Positions 32,711 through 40,676 of a DNA stretch of 64,000 bases are shown in pieces. The stretch comes from Agrilactobacillus yilanensis (GTDB lineage Bacteria; Bacillota; Bacilli; Lactobacillales; Lactobacillaceae). Each line of letters starts with the position of its first letter. The stretch's first letter is position 1. Where the stretch lies: NCBI RefSeq assembly GCF_003946725.1, contig NZ_RHOY01000006.1, forward strand, positions 62,001-126,000. The letters run 5' to 3'. The notes under the pieces are model-generated. The model worked only from the letters and a program-made list of their open reading frames with translations, ran no database searches and was not told the DNA's origin. The translations under genes were made by a program, and so were the position numbers.

Positions 32711-33349
32711 ATGAAAAACATCCTAATTTTAGGTGCTAACGGACGCGTCGCCAAAATTGTTAACCAGCGATTACAAACAGAAGATGACGTTCACCTGACT
32801 TTATTTCTGCGTAATGCAACTCGTATCACGGTTGATGATGCCGAACAAGAAACAGTGATTCAAGGAGATGTCAACAATGCGGCGCAACTTGATACTGCAA
32901 TGAACGGACAAGATGTTGTTTATGCAAATCTTGCCGGCAATATGGAACAAATGGCAGCCAACATCGTTTCGGCGATGTTACGGCATCATATCCGTCAACT
33001 CATTTGGATTACTGGTTCCGGGTTATATCACGAAACCCCCGAACCATTTGGGTCTTGGGTCGAGAAAGCCGTGGGGCATGAGGCAAAAGAGGACACGCGG
33101 CGAGCAGCCAGAATTATTGAAGAATCAAGCTTAAATTACACGATTATTCGCGCCGCTTACATGACAAATGATACCGAAATTAGCTACGAACTCACTCAAA
33201 AAGGTGAGCCTTTTAAGGGGACGACGGTTTCTCGTTCAAGCATCGCCGATTTGGTGATCAAAGCCATCAATACACCTTTGCCTTATTCACGAACAAGTTT
33301 AGGCATCGCCAAACCAGGGACGGAACACTCATTACCTCGCACTCGGTAA
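32711..33349 (+). CDS. NAD(P)H-binding protein, NmrA-like (paralogue)
   Basis: A 212-residue protein: ILILGANGRVAKIVNQRL at the start (GAxGRVA dinucleotide motif), VVYANLAGNMEQMAANIV, and IIRAAYMTNDTEISYEL. It is the same length as the gene at 31085 and aligns with it through the core (ARL..., YxRTSxGIAxP near the end), so the cluster contains two diverged copies of one ancestral gene. Last gene of the cargo operon. Confidence 0.88.
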   Translation: MKNILILGANGRVAKIVNQRLQTEDDVHLTLFLRNATRITVDDAEQETVIQGDVNNAAQLDTAMNGQDVVYANLAGNMEQMAANIVSAMLRHHIRQLIWITGSGLYHETPEPFGSWVEKAVGHEAKEDTRRAARIIEESSLNYTIIRAAYMTNDTEISYELTQKGEPFKGTTVSRSSIADLVIKAINTPLPYSRTSLGIAKPGTEHSLPRTR

Positions 33350-33805
33350 TGACGTCGCTCATCACCTTACGAATTGAAATGTGCAATCTGTATTGATAGC
33401 CTGTTAGTCAGATGAATCTCAATGGACAAATACAGCGAAAATGACAAACTGCCTAAGTTTAATTACCACCTACATCAACTTGTATGCCAAATTTAGGCAA
33501 GCAATCAATGAGCGCGCTGGGGCAGAGCGCATTTGTCAACGAACAATTACTCGTGGCGGCCGACAAGCCCGACATGAGTAATCTGGCAGGAGCGCTGATT
33601 GTCACAGACCCAGTATAGTAAATCATCATCTGCTGTCCGAAAACCCCTTAATGTTCTGTGACAATAACCGACATACCAAGTAAATCCACTAGGGCCGTCA
33701 CCAATATGCCCTGGTGCTTTTTTTTTGCATTTTTTTGCAAATGGTTTCATTTCTCACTTCTAAATCTGTCTGTACTAACGAAGTCAAAAAAATGGAGGTC
33801 AAATT
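33350..33805. other. Gap with a short coding relic and a terminator
   Basis: 456 bases between the cargo operon and the sigma/integrase chimera. A 36-codon plus-strand frame (33508-33618, MSALGQSAFVNEQLLVA...) reads like the tail of a real protein but I cannot name it. A hairpin with AGGGC/GCCCT and CACCA/TGGTG arms and a run of nine T (33691-33728) is a likely terminator. GGAGGT of the next gene is at 33793. Confidence 0.45.
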
Positions 33806-34648
33806 ATGAGTAATGAACAGGAAGTAAGTCGTATGTTCGTTCGTTACATGCAACGAGTGCTTAAAAACGAACGAATCAACATCTACCACACCAACTTGAA
33901 GCGTCCCAGAGAAACACCACTTGAGGATTGGTTGTTGGAAGAAATTGCTGAACCAGGACATCTCAAAGATTTTGTTCTAACTTCGGAAGAAGTCGCTCAT
34001 CTAGAATCCTTCATCGAAAATGAGCGTCTTGCCACAGCCATTGCAACCCTTTCCACAGCTGATAAGATGGTGTTGTATCAATACTACTACTCCGAACTTA
34101 ACGATGTGGAAATCGGCAGCCGCACCGGCAAAACAAGTCAGGGGGTGAACAAGACGCTGTGGTTACGCAGCTACACGAACTACTCCTTCTCCACACCGAA
34201 GACCAAGGCCAGCAACCGCACGATTCCACTGGACGCAAAAACGCTTGAGCTTCTCTCCGATTGGAAGAAAGCACAAGCGCTTGAGTGTAAAACTGATTTT
34301 GTTCTATCGTTCAACGGCGTTCCTACTCGCCGGGATCTGGTCATGCGAATCATCAAGCGGCATGCAACTCTGGCAGGAGTACATCGCATCCGCGTTCATG
34401 CTTTACGGCATTCACATGCTTCGCTATTGATCAGTCTGGGTGAGAACCCACTAGTGATTAAAGAACGCCTCGGCCACGAAGATATTCAGACAACGCTCGG
34501 AACTTACGGGCATTTATATCCGAATATGAACTTTGAGGCCGCCAAACGGCTGAATGGTCTAGTCGAAATTTCGACCGCTAAATCAGACGTGGCGCAGGTT
34601 CAAAACAACGGCGTTACCGCTGGACTTGCACCAGAAGTTGCACAATAG
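33806..34648 (+). CDS. int: Chimera: sigma-like regulator fused to integrase C-terminus
   Basis: A 280-residue frame with GGAGGT upstream of the ATG. Residues 1-115 resemble the sigma-70-like regulators of Tn916-type elements (LSTADKMVLYQYYY, then IGSRTGKTSQGVNKT, a region-4 helix-turn-helix). From about residue 118 it is the catalytic half of a Tn916-like tyrosine recombinase: TPKTKASNRTIPLDAK, ALRHSHASLLI (HxxR box) and LGHEDIQTTLGTYGHLYP with the His and the nucleophile Tyr. The first catalytic Arg and the arm/core-binding domains are absent, so recombination is not expected. In such elements the regulator lies a few genes before xis-int; a deletion has fused the two in frame. The 16-mer site follows 64 bp after the stop. 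Confidence 0.85.
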   Translation: MSNEQEVSRMFVRYMQRVLKNERINIYHTNLKRPRETPLEDWLLEEIAEPGHLKDFVLTSEEVAHLESFIENERLATAIATLSTADKMVLYQYYYSELNDVEIGSRTGKTSQGVNKTLWLRSYTNYSFSTPKTKASNRTIPLDAKTLELLSDWKKAQALECKTDFVLSFNGVPTRRDLVMRIIKRHATLAGVHRIRVHALRHSHASLLISLGENPLVIKERLGHEDIQTTLGTYGHLYPNMNFEAAKRLNGLVEISTAKSDVAQVQNNGVTAGLAPEVAQ

Positions 34649-34712
34649 TTGCACGAACGGGTTAGGCAGTCATCAAAACGTTGATATACCGGCGTTTATA
34701 AGCCGATTCTGT

Positions 34713-34728
34713 CTATTCCCATTCTATA
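34713..34728 (-). other. att: Attachment-like 16-mer, copy 3
   Basis: CTATTCCCATTCTATA; reverse complement codes Ile-Glu-Trp-Glu-stop, like the end of guaA. It lies where the right end of the 7.1-kb derivative and the left end of the larger element should meet. The 250 bases to the adhesin start show no other gene. Confidence 0.55.
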
Positions 34729-34980
34729 CTTCACCTTAACAGTATCAGGATGAATCAGCGTGTTTAAGGCGTTTATCGAAACAACTAATAGCAATAAAAA
34801 ACTAAAAAATCAAATGCGATGTGCCATTTTAGTGCCAGTAGTATTGAGAAATCTAAACTTCAAAACCACAGTTACGGGTAGTCCGATTTATATATTGGTC
34901 TACCTTTTTTGTACCCATTTTTTAGTTCAATATTTTTCACTGCTGGCTAAATCTATTTGATCAAAATGGAGGTAATCTAC

Positions 34981-37900
34981 TTGCAAACAGCAACCCGTAA
35001 AGTTTCTGTCTGGTTAGCCCTGCTGACCTTGTTCACTTCAATTTTTATGACCCCAATCACAAGTGCTTTTGCCGCTGACATGACCAACATTAAAGCTGGC
35101 GACTGGGTATCAACTTGGCATCTCAGTCTATTGAATGGTCTTCATTGGACTGACACCGGTATTTACAAAAAAGTTGTTGATGGCCAAATCACTTTCTGTG
35201 TTGAACACGGGATCGATATTGAAAATTCTGGTTCAGGTTGGACACCAACTGATTATTCGGCGGCTGAGAAAGACAAGCTAGCCGAAATTGCGTATTTTGC
35301 TTATCAACAAAATCCAACTGACGCCAATTATGGTCTAGCACAAATTATGATCTGGGAAGCCTTAGGTAATGAACTATTGACCACCGACTATCCAGATTAT
35401 CAAAATAAAAAAGCGGCTGTGCTGGCAAAAGTTGCAGCGTTCAACACCAAGCCATCGTTCAATGATCAAAATATTACCTTAAACGTTGGTGATTCAATCA
35501 CTTTAACCGACACTAATGGCACTTTGGCTTCATATATTGAACAAACTGCTAATACCGCTAATTTGAACATCACAAAAGCTGGCAATAAATTGACTTTGAC
35601 TGCCACAGCTAATTCCAAGGAATCTGGTAAGATTTCCTTTGCTAAAGCTAAGGCTGCTAATATTGGTACTTCCCTCCTTTATGGTAAAGGTAATCAACAA
35701 AAAATTGCCTATTTCAAACTGCCAAATGGTAACAACTTCGATCTCAATATCAAAGTCAATCTCAATGGTAATTTGAAAGCTAAGAAAGTTGACGCGGATA
35801 CCAATAAAGCTTTGCCAGGTGCGAAACTCAAATTTGAGTACAATGGTCAAACCAAAGAGGTCACCACCGGCACTGATGGTTACGCCGCTTTAAACGACAT
35901 CAAGGCGGGTACGCAAGTCAAAGTTTCAGAAGTAACCGCACCTAATGGCTACGTTAATAAAGGTGAAATCAAAACGGCAACAATCACACCTAACCAAACA
36001 ATCGAAGTCGTTCTTGGCAATAAAGAACAACTTGGCAATGTAAATCTAACGAAGATTGGCCGTCAGTTCGGCACCAATATGTTTAACAGGTACTATTCAT
36101 TAAATGGTGCCATGTACGGTGTTTATTCAACTGATGGTAAAAAAGTTGGGACGATCACTACCGATAGCACCGGCAAAGGTACACTACAAAATCTGAAGCT
36201 CGGCAACTACTACGCCGTTGAAGAAAAGGCACCAGCCGGTTATATCCTTAACAACGAGAAAATACCTTTTGAATTGAAATATGCTGGTCAAAACGTTGCT
36301 GTCACTGCTACCTCGGTTAAAGCGACCGATGATGAACAATTCGGCACTGCCACTTTGATCAAGGAAGATGCTAAAACTGGTAAAGCCCCACAAGGCGCTG
36401 CTTCACTTGATGGTGCCGTTTATGAATTACATCGAACTTCCAATGATGAGCTGGTTGATACCGTTACAATTAAAAACAATCAAGCGAGTGTCGCCAATTT
36501 AAAATTGGATGACTACTACTGGATCGAAAAGACGGCACCAACTGGCTATATTAAAGATACTGAAAAACAAGCGTTCAAACTAGCCTATGCTGGTCAAAAT
36601 GCGAAAACGGCCACCGCATCAACAACGGTTAAGGAACAAGTTATTACGGGTGGTTTCGATTTAATCAAAATTGGTAACTATGATTGGCACACCGCACTTT
36701 CTAGTCATTTAACCGGTAAAGAAAATAAGTCTAACCCACTGGCTAACGTTGAATTTACAGTCACTAGCAACACAACAAACAAGGTCGTCACAACAGGGAC
36801 AACCGATAAAGAAGGTTATCTCAAGTTTACTGATCTTCCCTATGACACTTATACCGTGACGGAAACAAAAACACCAGAGGGCTACAAAACCGCCGATCCA
36901 TTCAAAGTCACGATTCATCAACAAAACGAGACCCATCATTATTCAGTCGTCAATAATGTATTGGAAGAACGTTTGAAAGTGGTCAAGGCTGACGCTGAAT
37001 CCGGGAAAACAATTTCGCGCGCCAACGCCGGTTTTAAAATCAAATCACTGCAAACTGGTAAATATGTTTCCATGCCTAACCTCAATCACGATGGAACAAC
37101 TGATACTTTTATGACTAATGAAGAGGGCTACTTGACCACAACTGAGGCGCTCCCCTATGGTCAATATGAATTAGTCGAAACACAAGCACCATTAGGCTAT
37201 GTTCTTGCCAAAGACCCAGCTAAATTTTCGATCACTGGCAAAGATAGTGATGGTATTGTGACCGTCAAGTTCACGGATAAGTCGCAAAAAGGCATTGTCA
37301 CTTTGAATAAGACTGGCGCCACGCCGGTTGAAGTGACTAAACAGTCAACCAAGTACGGCGAACAATACGGTTTTAACTATGACTACACCCCACTGGCCGG
37401 TGCCAAGTTTGAATTTACTGCCAGCGAAAACATCACCACCGCTGATGGTACCGTCCATGCCAAAAAGGGTGAAATTGTCGCCACTGCTACGACTGACGCT
37501 AATGGACAAATCAAAACGCCACAACTTTATCTCGGCAAATATTCAGTTAAAGAAGTTGCTGCACCAAATGGTTTTGTTCTTAATGACAAGCCAATTGATT
37601 TTGAATTGAAATATGCTGGTCAAAATGTTGAAGTGACCTCCACTTCACTCAAAGCGACTAACGATTTTCAGAAGTTGAACGTGACTGTTAACAAACAAGC
37701 AGAACAAATCAAGAATTGGGATAAGAACAAACCCACGATTGAAAATAAAGCTGCTAATGGTCAAGTCTTCGGACTGTTCAGTAAAGCCGGCTACAACAAA
37801 GGTGACATCAATGTTCCGGCAAAAGCATTAGTCGCAACTGCGACCGTCAAAGATGGTAAAGCAACTTTTGCCGACATTCAATTGCCTGAAGGTAGCTATT

Positions 37901-38904
37901 ATGTGCAAGAACTAGATGCCGGTGAAGCTTATCAGCTTGATGACCAAACTTATGATTTTGAATTTAAGGCAACTGACAACACCACGACTAAGAATTTAAC
38001 GATCAACGGTGATAAAGACACCCCAATTCTAAATAAATTACACTTCAACGAATTTACCTTTAAGAAAATCAATGAAACCGCCAAGCTAGTTGAAGATAAA
38101 GGTTATCAATTCACTTTTGATGGCAACGCCAAAGGTGCAGTGTTTGAATTACTGGATAAGGATAAGAAGGTCATTCAAACCACTACAATTGATGACAAGT
38201 CGATTGGTGCCTTTAAGAACGTACCAGTCGGCACCTTCTATTTACGGGAAAAGACGCCTTCCGCGACTAACCTAGTTTTAACTAAGGATTTAACTAAAAT
38301 CGTTTCAACAAAAACTGGTATCACTGCCTACAATGCTAAAGGTCAATTAATTAGTCAGGATAAAAAACAGGCAGACGAAAAAGCAGCAACTGAAACTAAG
38401 GAAACCACCGAAACACCAGAAATTAGTTTCACGTTGCAAAATAGTTTGATCAAGGGGACTGGTGAACTAACCAAGACCAATGTCAGCGATGGTAAAGTCT
38501 TGCCAAACACTGGTATCAAGATCCTTAATCAAGACGGTAAAACCGTTGTGTCCGGTCGGACCAATGATAAAGGAGTTTTCAGTTTTGCCAACCTACCTGC
38601 TGGCAAATATCAGTTTGTGGAGTATGACGCACCAAAAGGCTATAAAATCAACGAAACGCCAGTTGATTTTGAAATTACTAAAGATGGTGAAATCGTCAAA
38701 GCGCAAATGAAAGATGAAGCCGTTGATACGCCACTACTTCGCCTACCACAAACCGGTGAAGAACGTAATCAATTGTTAAGCGTTATTGGCGTGATTCTAC
38801 TATTAATCACTAGCTTAATTGTCTGGTGGATTCATCATTCAAGAAAAACTAATGCGGATTTTTATGACGATGAAGATGAAGATGATAACTGGAACAATGA
38901 ATAG
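34981..38904 (+). CDS. Thioester/Cna-B repeat LPxTG surface adhesin of the conjugative element
   Basis: A 1307-residue surface protein. The start is the TTG at 34981, set by GGAGGT 8 bases upstream; the ATG at 34957 lies before that site. Residues 1-31 are a signal peptide ending SAFA. Residues 34-160 form a thioester domain with Cys73 (FCVEHG) and Gln121 (AQIMIWE), expected to bind host or cell surfaces covalently. An extended linker follows, then about nine SpaA/Cna-B-like repeats, each with an E-box such as VEEKAPAGY, IEKTAPTGY, VTETKTPEGY, LVETQAPLGY and VEYDAPKGY. The C-terminus has LPQTGE, a hydrophobic segment and a positively charged then acidic tail for sortase anchoring. First gene of the transfer region; a likely mating-pair or host adhesin, by inference. 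Confidence 0.9.
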   Translation: MQTATRKVSVWLALLTLFTSIFMTPITSAFAADMTNIKAGDWVSTWHLSLLNGLHWTDTGIYKKVVDGQITFCVEHGIDIENSGSGWTPTDYSAAEKDKLAEIAYFAYQQNPTDANYGLAQIMIWEALGNELLTTDYPDYQNKKAAVLAKVAAFNTKPSFNDQNITLNVGDSITLTDTNGTLASYIEQTANTANLNITKAGNKLTLTATANSKESGKISFAKAKAANIGTSLLYGKGNQQKIAYFKLPNGNNFDLNIKVNLNGNLKAKKVDADTNKALPGAKLKFEYNGQTKEVTTGTDGYAALNDIKAGTQVKVSEVTAPNGYVNKGEIKTATITPNQTIEVVLGNKEQLGNVNLTKIGRQFGTNMFNRYYSLNGAMYGVYSTDGKKVGTITTDSTGKGTLQNLKLGNYYAVEEKAPAGYILNNEKIPFELKYAGQNVAVTATSVKATDDEQFGTATLIKEDAKTGKAPQGAASLDGAVYELHRTSNDELVDTVTIKNNQASVANLKLDDYYWIEKTAPTGYIKDTEKQAFKLAYAGQNAKTATASTTVKEQVITGGFDLIKIGNYDWHTALSSHLTGKENKSNPLANVEFTVTSNTTNKVVTTGTTDKEGYLKFTDLPYDTYTVTETKTPEGYKTADPFKVTIHQQNETHHYSVVNNVLEERLKVVKADAESGKTISRANAGFKIKSLQTGKYVSMPNLNHDGTTDTFMTNEEGYLTTTEALPYGQYELVETQAPLGYVLAKDPAKFSITGKDSDGIVTVKFTDKSQKGIVTLNKTGATPVEVTKQSTKYGEQYGFNYDYTPLAGAKFEFTASENITTADGTVHAKKGEIVATATTDANGQIKTPQLYLGKYSVKEVAAPNGFVLNDKPIDFELKYAGQNVEVTSTSLKATNDFQKLNVTVNKQAEQIKNWDKNKPTIENKAANGQVFGLFSKAGYNKGDINVPAKALVATATVKDGKATFADIQLPEGSYYVQELDAGEAYQLDDQTYDFEFKATDNTTTKNLTINGDKDTPILNKLHFNEFTFKKINETAKLVEDKGYQFTFDGNAKGAVFELLDKDKKVIQTTTIDDKSIGAFKNVPVGTFYLREKTPSATNLVLTKDLTKIVSTKTGITAYNAKGQLISQDKKQADEKAATETKETTETPEISFTLQNSLIKGTGELTKTNVSDGKVLPNTGIKILNQDGKTVVSGRTNDKGVFSFANLPAGKYQFVEYDAPKGYKINETPVDFEITKDGEIVKAQMKDEAVDTPLLRLPQTGEERNQLLSVIGVILLLITSLIVWWIHHSRKTNADFYDDEDEDDNWNNE

Positions 38905-38930
38905 TCTCTCCCATCGGAAAGAGTGATCGT

Positions 38931-39206
38931 ATGCCAAAAGAAAAAATTGATTCTGTTTTTAATTTATCCGAATTTCATCATGACTTTAGAGAATTGATCA
39001 ATCCAATGTTCCCTACCTCACCAACAGAAGATGAAATTTTAAAAGATGTACTGCAAGAGGCGCAAGCTAATCTAGAAACGTCAATTAGGTTTGAAATTTC
39101 AAAAGATGAATGTAAATTAGGCGCCTATATTACCTTTTTGTTCAACTCAGGTTTTATTAATGGTAACAACCCTTTTCTGAGTTATCGTGGTGTACTTCTG
39201 GATTAG
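38931..39206 (+). CDS. Element-encoded hypothetical protein, 91 residues
   Basis: An acidic protein, MPKEKIDSVFNLSEFHHDF..., 26 bp after the adhesin gene and with GGAAAGAG upstream. It contains a helical middle (SPTEDEILKDVLQEAQANLE) and a hydrophobic GAYITFLFNSGF. No family recognised. Its place between the adhesin and the DUF961 genes suggests that it belongs to the transfer operon. Confidence 0.6.
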   Translation: MPKEKIDSVFNLSEFHHDFRELINPMFPTSPTEDEILKDVLQEAQANLETSIRFEISKDECKLGAYITFLFNSGFINGNNPFLSYRGVLLD

Positions 39207-39245
39207 GTTTCAATAAATACCCAATTTTCATATTTAGGAGGTCAA

Positions 39246-39494
39246 ATGATTTACGTATCTTCCATTAAAATGTCATCCAGTGGTAAACCGAATGTTTTGC
39301 TTGAAGGTGAACTCATTCTGAACCATAGTCTGATCATCAACCAAGTACAACTCATTCAAGGACACCATCGTCTGTTCTTAAACTTCCCCCAAGTTCGCAA
39401 TCAGCGGCTTATCTATCCCCTCAATACTGATCTATATCAATATTTACTCAACCAAGTCATCGAATATTATGCACATTCCAAGTCAGATAGTTAA
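39246..39494 (+). CDS. SpoVG-like small protein
   Basis: An 82-residue beta-rich protein: MIYVSSIKMSSSGKPNVLL, LEGELILNHSLIINQVQLI, FPQVRNQRLIYPLN and QYLLNQVIEYYAHS. The order of strands and the final helix resemble SpoVG-like proteins found at the start of ICE transfer operons (the Tn916 orf24/orf23 area), which may bind nucleic acid. The resemblance is by pattern only. AGGAGGTC precedes the ATG. Confidence 0.55.
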   Translation: MIYVSSIKMSSSGKPNVLLEGELILNHSLIINQVQLIQGHHRLFLNFPQVRNQRLIYPLNTDLYQYLLNQVIEYYAHSKSDS

Positions 39495-39508
39495 ATTATC
39501 TGACTTTT
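39480..39508 (+). terminator. Hairpin at end of the SpoVG-like gene
   Basis: AAGTCAGATA, loop, TATCTGACTTTT. The stem overlaps the stop at 39494, so it may attenuate transcription into the DUF961 genes. Confidence 0.65.
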
Positions 39509-39549
39509 AGTTTGCCTAAAATTCAAGAAAAGAAAGCGAGGACCCAATT

Positions 39550-39870
39550 ATGGATCTTAAATATGTAATTCCCGAAGTACGTGAAACTTTCGGTCAACTC
39601 ACCTTTGCCGGTAATTTTAGCGAAACTCGCGAAGGCTCCGGTGCCAATCGTAAAGTTGTTTCGCGCACTTATGACCTTTACTCCAATGTTCAACGTGCCG
39701 ACAACATTCAAGTGACGATCCCAGTGGCAGCCGGTGAAAAAAATGACACGCTCGAACCATTTGATCGGGTTCGATTAATTAATCCACGAATCGCCGCAGT
39801 TGGTTATCGGATTGCCGAAGCAGCATTTGTAAATTACACCTGCATGGCTGATGATTTCGTCAAGATTTAG
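39550..39870 (+). CDS. DUF961 family transfer protein (Tn916 Orf22/23 type)
   Basis: A 106-residue protein: KYVIPEVRETFGQLTFAGNF, then VVSRTYDLYSNVQRADNIQVTIP and RVRLINPRI. This is the DUF961 (YdcP-like) fold found in pairs at the start of Tn916 and ICEBs1 transfer regions. Role in transfer is auxiliary and not well defined. GAAAGCGAGG precedes the ATG. Homologous to the next gene. Confidence 0.85.
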   Translation: MDLKYVIPEVRETFGQLTFAGNFSETREGSGANRKVVSRTYDLYSNVQRADNIQVTIPVAAGEKNDTLEPFDRVRLINPRIAAVGYRIAEAAFVNYTCMADDFVKI

Positions 39871-39905
39871 CCACTTATCAAAATTAAAGAAAGAAGGAAC
39901 CCTAT

Positions 39906-40289
39906 ATGCGATTACCAGAAGGCATTAAGCTAGACACACCAAAAACGTTCGGTAAATTATTATTCTCCGCCCAACGCCGTGAAAGATTTATCGAAGACGA
40001 TGAAGGCAACCAAACAACTAATGTTCGCTCACGTACCTTTGATCTAAAAAGTACAGTACAAGGTCAGATGGTTCAAGTCTCCATTCCGGCCGAAGCTGGG
40101 ACTAAGAATTTTGAATATGATCAAGAAATAGAACTAGTTAATCCTGAGATCGACACTGTCGCCAATGCGGATTTCCGAGGTGTAACTGTTTCTTGGTATC
40201 TCAAAGCATCTGATATTGTATCAGTCAAAAATAACCAATCTAAAACTGGTTCAGTAACCACGGAGAAAAATACAAATGACAAAAAATAA
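39906..40289 (+). CDS. DUF961 family transfer protein, second copy
   Basis: A 127-residue DUF961 protein (MRLPEGIKLDTPKTFGKLLF, RSRTFDLKSTVQGQMVQVSIP, IELVNPEID). It is collinear with the preceding gene product and has an added Lys/Asn-rich tail. Pairs of DUF961 genes are typical of Tn916 family elements, so the two copies come from an old duplication. AAGAAGGA precedes the ATG. Confidence 0.85.
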   Translation: MRLPEGIKLDTPKTFGKLLFSAQRRERFIEDDEGNQTTNVRSRTFDLKSTVQGQMVQVSIPAEAGTKNFEYDQEIELVNPEIDTVANADFRGVTVSWYLKASDIVSVKNNQSKTGSVTTEKNTNDKK

Positions 40290-40382
40290 CCATCGGAAGT
40301 TCTCATCCCAGCGCTCCCCACCGTCTCTATGGCGGTTTAAGTGTTCCCTGGTCATCACAAAAAAGAAGTTAGGAGATTTTTT

Positions 40383-40643
40383 ATGAATGTACTTGTCTGT
40401 ATTAATGAAATCGGCTTTATGGACGATTTTGTAGCCAATATCAAAGAAAGCTCTGTTAACGAAGCTGAGAGAAAACTTCAGGAAGCTCATGAAATTGCGA
40501 TTGAATCGCCTGATTCTGGTTTTAGTTTAACAGCTCTATCGGAAGTGACTAAAGATGGTGTTGCTAAAGAATTTACCTTCAAGAGTATGCAGACCGAAGA
40601 GGGTCTAACAATGATTTATATTGGCGTAGCTGATGCCGCCTAG
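40383..40643 (+). CDS. Element-encoded hypothetical protein, 86 residues
   Basis: MNVLVCINEIGFMDDFVANI..., acidic, with AGGAG upstream of the ATG at 40383; the frame extends further upstream but has no better start. It contains a helical part (NEAERKLQEAHEIA) and a beta-rich end. No family recognised. It is located just before the coupling protein gene, a place taken by small variable genes in related elements. Confidence 0.6.
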   Translation: MNVLVCINEIGFMDDFVANIKESSVNEAERKLQEAHEIAIESPDSGFSLTALSEVTKDGVAKEFTFKSMQTEEGLTMIYIGVADAA

Positions 40644-40676
40644 TTGATTCTAAAATAATTGAAATGAGGTGATAAT

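Noticed and set aside
34957-34980. ATG at 34957 as adhesin start
   Set aside because: It overlaps the ribosome binding site GGAGGT; the TTG at 34981 has the right distance and gives a normal signal peptide.
36000-38700. Regular DNA repeats in the adhesin gene as a tandem array
   Set aside because: The Cna-B repeats are similar only at protein level; DNA repeats are diverged and need no separate feature.
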